Of a stretch of 64,000 nt of DNA, positions 63,330 to 64,000 are shown one piece after another (the first letter of the stretch is position 1; the number at the start of each line of letters is the position of its first letter). This DNA is from Maricaulis sp. (GTDB taxonomy: Bacteria > Pseudomonadota > Alphaproteobacteria > Caulobacterales > Maricaulaceae), in the NCBI RefSeq assembly GCF_030149515.1, contig NZ_JASBRI010000006.1:1-64000 (forward strand). The letters run 5' to 3'. A program made the translations under genes and the position numbers. The notes beneath the pieces are model-generated. The model saw only the letters and a list, made by a program, of their open reading frames with translations. It did not search any database and had not been told where the DNA came from.

Positions 63330-63922
63330 TCGGATATCTGCTCGAGCTCGGTCAGGAGCGTGTCGAGCGCATCCGATGCGCTGACACCGTCACCGCCGCG
63401 CCCCAGGGCGGGCCCGGCATCGAGCACCTCCATGAGCCGCGCCCGGGCCCGGTTGACCCGGCTTTTCATCGTCCCGACCGCGCAGCCGCAGATATCGGCC
63501 GCCTCCTGATAGGCATACCCGCCCGCACCCACCAGCATCAGCGCTTCGCGATGTTCGGGCGACAATTCCGCCAGCGCCCGACGCACCTCGTCCAGTGCCA
63601 GCACACCATCCTGATCCACCGTGGCGGGAAGGGTTTCCCGGGCGGTTTCCTCGTCCAGCTGGACCTGACGCCAGGACCGGCGCTTGTCCGAGTAGAACTG
63701 GTTGCGCACGATGGTGAGCACCCAGGCCTTGAAATTCGTGTTGGCGCGAAACTGGTGACGGCGGTGCCAGGCACGCAGCAGGGCATCCTGGGCCAGGTCG
63801 TCCGCCGCGGTGGCATCGCCCGTGAGACCTCGCGCGAACGCACGCATGTGCGGAATCGCATCGTGCAGCAATCGTTTGAACTCGCTCTCGTCGAGTTCAC
63901 AGCGGGAGGGATCGTCAGCCAT
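63311..63922 (-). CDS. ECF RNA polymerase sigma factor, EcfG-like (general stress response)
   Basis: A 203-residue group 4 sigma factor with sigma region 2 (HMRAFARGLTGDATAADDLAQDALLRAW, about 25-52; NTNFKAWVLTIVRNQFYSDKRR) and region 4 (LSPEHREALMLVGAGGYAYQEAADICGCAVGTMKSRVNRAR, about 120-160). The exact pattern is that of EcfG (ECF15), the general stress sigma factor of alphaproteobacteria. I choose ATG 63922, with GGAGG upstream by about 9 bp. An in-frame start up to 63964 is possible. The C-terminal extension after region 4 (GLGRGGDGVSASDALDTLLTELEQ) is a plausible anti-sigma contact. Release from NepR by phosphorylated PhyR is the known mode in the family. Confidence 0.9.
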   Translation of the reverse strand: MADDPSRCELDESEFKRLLHDAIPHMRAFARGLTGDATAADDLAQDALLRAWHRRHQFRANTNFKAWVLTIVRNQFYSDKRRSWRQVQLDEETARETLPATVDQDGVLALDEVRRALAELSPEHREALMLVGAGGYAYQEAADICGCAVGTMKSRVNRARARLMEVLDAGPALGRGGDGVSASDALDTLLTELEQISECRSVG

Positions 63923-64000
63923 CGCAGACATCCTCCCCGGACCGGTCCGTACGCGAACCGGCAATTTCGCCGCCCTCGCCGCTATCCCCGTCCAGAGCCG
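63915..64000 (-). CDS. Possible C-terminal end of an anti-sigma (NepR-type) gene, partial
   Basis: In a different frame from the sigma gene, 27 codons run from the window edge to a TGA at 63917-63915, overlapping the sigma start as ATGGCTGA. Such coupling is typical of nepR-ecfG pairs. The visible peptide (for example SGEGGEIAGSRTDRSGED) is low-complexity and acidic, and has no diagnostic motif, so this is an inference from layout only. Confidence 0.3.
   Translation of the reverse strand, partial: ALDGDSGEGGEIAGSRTDRSGEDVCDG

Overview
The window reads as chromosomal DNA of a high-GC, Gram-negative, aerobic alphaproteobacterium, most likely of the Caulobacterales/Maricaulales type (Hyphomonadaceae-like). 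Grounds: an Entner-Doudoroff operon zwf-pgl-edd, a TamA/TamB pair, two large TonB-dependent receptors, many acyl-CoA catabolic genes, and at the right edge an EcfG-type general-stress sigma factor next to a HisKA_2 sensor kinase. I see no rRNA, tRNA, CRISPR array, IS element, integrase or prophage gene. The lineage is inferred from gene content, not from a marker gene.

Layout. 1-124: a 9-bp tandem repeat cut by the window edge. 190-4923: two secreted or envelope hydrolases (M14 carboxypeptidase, alkylsulfatase-type metallo-beta-lactamase-fold lipoprotein). 5083-10333: a Crp/Fnr regulator converging on a compact three-gene block made of a TIR-transmembrane-TPR protein, a small unknown protein and a TPR/SLOG-like/class III cyclase-like protein. 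This block is the best candidate for an undescribed signalling or defence module. 10334-10773: a long non-coding stretch with a perfect CRP-type half-site pair and a palindromic element. 10774-14843: zwf-pgl-edd with a perfect palindrome upstream. 15033-22845: tamA-tamB, an MscS-type channel and a ZntB/CorA-type transporter. 22858-29484: BCCT transporter, TPR-sulfotransferase and a TonB receptor.

29837-56012 is a long acyl-CoA catabolic region: MarR regulator, CaiB/BaiF CoA-transferase, FadJ-type fusion enzyme, acyl-CoA ligase, two thioesterases, SDR, aldo/keto reductase, phosphotransferase-like protein, a tandem TetR regulator, a second TonB receptor, two MFS transporters, three acyl-CoA dehydrogenases, a DUF35/thiolase-like pair and a classical thiolase. 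Together these could import a hydrophobic or carboxylic substrate through the TonB receptor and MFS carriers, activate it to a CoA thioester and shorten it by beta-oxidation or retro-aldol steps; the substrate cannot be read from the sequence. A shared operator-like motif links the tandem TetR gene, the phosphotransferase operon and the second TonB receptor.

56302-61538 is a proline block (proB divergent from proC-proA, then putP) for proline synthesis and uptake. 61593-64000 holds the sensor kinase, the EcfG-like sigma factor and possibly the last codons of an anti-sigma factor gene.
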